64,000 bases of DNA, taken from Aequorivita vladivostokensis (GTDB taxonomy: Bacteria > Bacteroidota > Bacteroidia > Flavobacteriales > Flavobacteriaceae). The notes beneath the pieces are model-generated. The model was not told the DNA's origin. It made no database searches and worked only from the letters and a program-made list of their open reading frames with translations. The position numbers and the translations under genes were made by a program. This document shows positions 62,500 through 64,000 of this stretch, piece by piece (the stretch's first letter is position 1; each line of letters opens with the position of its first letter). The stretch covers positions 1 to 64,000 of the forward strand of contig NZ_JSVU01000001.1 in assembly GCF_000952855.1 (NCBI RefSeq), written 5' to 3'.

Positions 62500-62527
62500 A
62501 AAGCATCCCGTTAATTCGGGGTGCTTT
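62500..62527 (+). terminator. Terminator of rplY
   Basis: AAAGCATCCCG (62500-62510) pairs with CGGGGTGCTTT (62517-62527) around TTAATT, followed by a T-run. Confidence 0.8.
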
Positions 62528-62556
62528 TTTTATTTTTACCGAAGATTGACAGCAAT

Positions 62557-63192
62557 ATGTTTTCATTTTTCAAAAAACTTTTTTCGGCAAAAACTGTCGA
62601 TACTATTTCAGAAGAAACAGATCCAATGAAGAAATTCCTTATTGTGGGCCTTGGCAATATTGGCCCAAAATACGCAAACACCCGCCACAACATCGGTTTT
62701 AAAGTGGTCGATTTTTATGCCGAAAAGAATTCCCTTTCGTGGGAAACGGCCAAATTGGGCGACGTTACTTCGCATAAAATAAAAGGAAGAACGCTCATAT
62801 TTCTGAAGCCGAGCACGTATATGAATTTAAGCGGAAAGGCCGTAAATTACTGGCTCGAAAAAGAAAAAATCCCTTTGGAAAATATGCTGGTGATTACGGA
62901 CGATTTAAATTTGGCCTTTGGAACCATTCGCATAAAAACCAAAGGCAGCGACGGCGGGCACAACGGGTTGAAGGATATTCAGAATACGCTGCAAACCACT
63001 AATTACAACCGTTTCCGTTTCGGGATAGGCGATGCTTTCTCAAAAGGGAGACAGGTAGATTACGTGTTGGGCGAATGGGAAGCCGAAGAAGAAAAACAAC
63101 TGCCCGAGCGGCTGGAGTTAAGCTGCAAAATTATTGAATCCTTTGCCCTCGCGGGGATGAATATTACGATGAACACATATAACGGCAAATAA
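62557..63192 (+). CDS. pth: Peptidyl-tRNA hydrolase
   Basis: Pth frees tRNA from peptidyl-tRNA dropped by ribosomes. Seen: FLIVGLGNIGPKYANTRHNI with the catalytic His, FLKPSTYMNLSG, VITDDLNLAFGTIRIK and GSDGGHNGLKDI. ATG 62557 (MFSFFKKLFSAKT) gives 211 residues with a short basic leader seen in flavobacterial Pth proteins; ATG 62626 (MKKFLIVGLGN) is a possible alternative giving the classic start. Confidence 0.95.
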   Translation: MFSFFKKLFSAKTVDTISEETDPMKKFLIVGLGNIGPKYANTRHNIGFKVVDFYAEKNSLSWETAKLGDVTSHKIKGRTLIFLKPSTYMNLSGKAVNYWLEKEKIPLENMLVITDDLNLAFGTIRIKTKGSDGGHNGLKDIQNTLQTTNYNRFRFGIGDAFSKGRQVDYVLGEWEAEEEKQLPERLELSCKIIESFALAGMNITMNTYNGK

Positions 63193-63194
63193 TT

Positions 63195-64000
63195 TTGAAG
63201 AAATATCCCTCAGCTTCCGCATATAAAAATTCCCGCCAAAGTGTGGTCACAATCGGCACTTTTGATGGCGTGCATATTGGCCACAAAGCCATTTTGAAGC
63301 GTTTGGTAGAAACCGCAAAAAAGGAAAATCTGGATTCCGTGGTGCTGACTTTTTTCCCACATCCGCGGATGGTGCTTCAACAAAATGTGGATATAAAATT
63401 GATAAACACCATCGAAGAGCGCACCGAACTGCTCGAAAACACAGGGCTGGACCATTTGGTTATCCATCCGTTTACCCACGCTTTTTCACGATTGACCGCT
63501 TTGGAATACGTGCGTGATATTTTGGTAAATAGTTTAAAGGCGAAAAAAATCATTATCGGTTACGACCATCGCTTCGGAAGAAACCGCAATGCCGATATCG
63601 AGGATTTAAAGGAATTCGGAAAAACCTATAATTTTGAGGTTGAGGAAATTTCAGCAAAGGAAATTGACGATGTTGCTGTAAGTTCCACTAAAATAAGAAA
63701 GGCGTTGAACGAAGGCGATATTGAAACGGCCAACAATTATTTGGGGTATAACTTTATGATTTCGGGCGAAGTGGTTAAAGGAAAAGCCATTGGCCGAACT
63801 ATAAATTACCCCACTGCAAATCTGAAATTGAAGGAAAAATACAAACTCGTTCCCAAAAACGGCGTTTATATTGTGCAGTCCACAATTGAAGGCGAAAAAA
63901 TCTTCGGAATAACCAGTATCGGCACCAACCCCACCGTTGGCGGAACCGAAAAAACCATCGAAACGCATTTTCTCAATTTCAACAAAGACCTATACGGAAA
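63195..64000 (+). CDS. ribF: Riboflavin kinase / FAD synthetase, 3' end cut by window edge
   Basis: The frame opens with TTG 63195, two bases after the pth stop, and runs off the window. RibF converts riboflavin to FMN and FMN to FAD. Seen: VVTIGTFDGVHIGHKAIL (nucleotidyltransferase HxGH), LTFFPHPRMVL, IIIGYDHRFGRNRNADIE, VSSTKIRKAL, and the start of the kinase domain (VVKGKAIGRTINYPTANLKL). No ATG gives a full N-terminus, so TTG is the best start, as also used by hemC. Confidence 0.93.
   Translation, partial: MKKYPSASAYKNSRQSVVTIGTFDGVHIGHKAILKRLVETAKKENLDSVVLTFFPHPRMVLQQNVDIKLINTIEERTELLENTGLDHLVIHPFTHAFSRLTALEYVRDILVNSLKAKKIIIGYDHRFGRNRNADIEDLKEFGKTYNFEVEEISAKEIDDVAVSSTKIRKALNEGDIETANNYLGYNFMISGEVVKGKAIGRTINYPTANLKLKEKYKLVPKNGVYIVQSTIEGEKIFGITSIGTNPTVGGTEKTIETHFLNFNKDLYG

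Overview
The window is ordinary-density chromosome from a member of the Bacteroidota, almost certainly family Flavobacteriaceae. The evidence is the gliding lipoprotein GldH, three secreted proteins with C-terminal type IX secretion (T9SS) sorting tails, the flavobacterial -7 element TAnnTTTG before several genes, and lineage-typical families (DUF4292, DUF4286, DUF3109, HU-CCDC81/SPOR). The genus cannot be fixed from this sequence alone. No insertion sequence, prophage, CRISPR array or rRNA operon was seen; there is one tRNA gene. The window cuts a DUF892 ferritin-like gene on the left and ribF on the right.

Region 1 (1-2.3 kb) holds a 37-residue peptide with 13 cysteines, directly upstream of a SigZ-like ECF sigma factor with a cysteine-rich tail. 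Region 2 (1.4-10.6 kb) is a heme biosynthesis cluster: a divergent AraC regulator, then hemA-hemC-hemD-hemE, two membrane/unknown genes, hemF, a TPR gene and hemB. Together these supply every step from glutamyl-tRNA to protoporphyrinogen IX except glutamate-1-semialdehyde aminotransferase (hemL) and the terminal oxidase and ferrochelatase steps. The cluster is unusually rich in short palindromic repeats, two of them in frame inside hemC and hemD. Region 3 (10.6-16.3 kb) is mixed: a CNNM/CBS protein, a DNA-repair methyltransferase, a serine hydrolase, a ParE-like toxin-antitoxin pair, an exonuclease and a repeat lipoprotein. Region 4 (16.3-28.4 kb) has a secreted M4 protease, a double-ATPase ABC protein, a two-subunit CoA transferase, and the ricT-gldH-PBP1A block followed by TrhO.

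Region 5 (28.4-32.7 kb) has a decayed gene fragment, fifteen copies of a degenerate 21-bp tandem repeat, recA, and an ECF sigma factor next to an inner-membrane anti-sigma-like protein fused to an outer-membrane beta-barrel. The last pair is the most interesting signalling system in the window. Region 6 (32.8-41.3 kb) has an acyltransferase, trpS, dprA, an HU/SPOR protein, a thioesterase and a large secreted S8 protease. Region 7 (41.3-53.3 kb, all minus strand) is an envelope operon (flippase, dUTPase, nucleotidyltransferase, TPR, DUF4292, EnvC-like) with a MazEF-like pair lodged inside it, plus rsmA, mgtE, a thioesterase, DUF4286 and a TPR protein. Region 8 (53.4-64 kb) has a T9SS-exported protein, a lipoprotein, DUF3109, MarC, a C-terminal processing protease, dCMP deaminase, HupE, tRNA-Leu(CAA) with a broken partial copy beside it, prs, rplY, pth and ribF.

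All domain calls come from reading motifs in the translations; no database search was possible. Start codons were moved inward where the longest open frame ran past the natural N-terminus.
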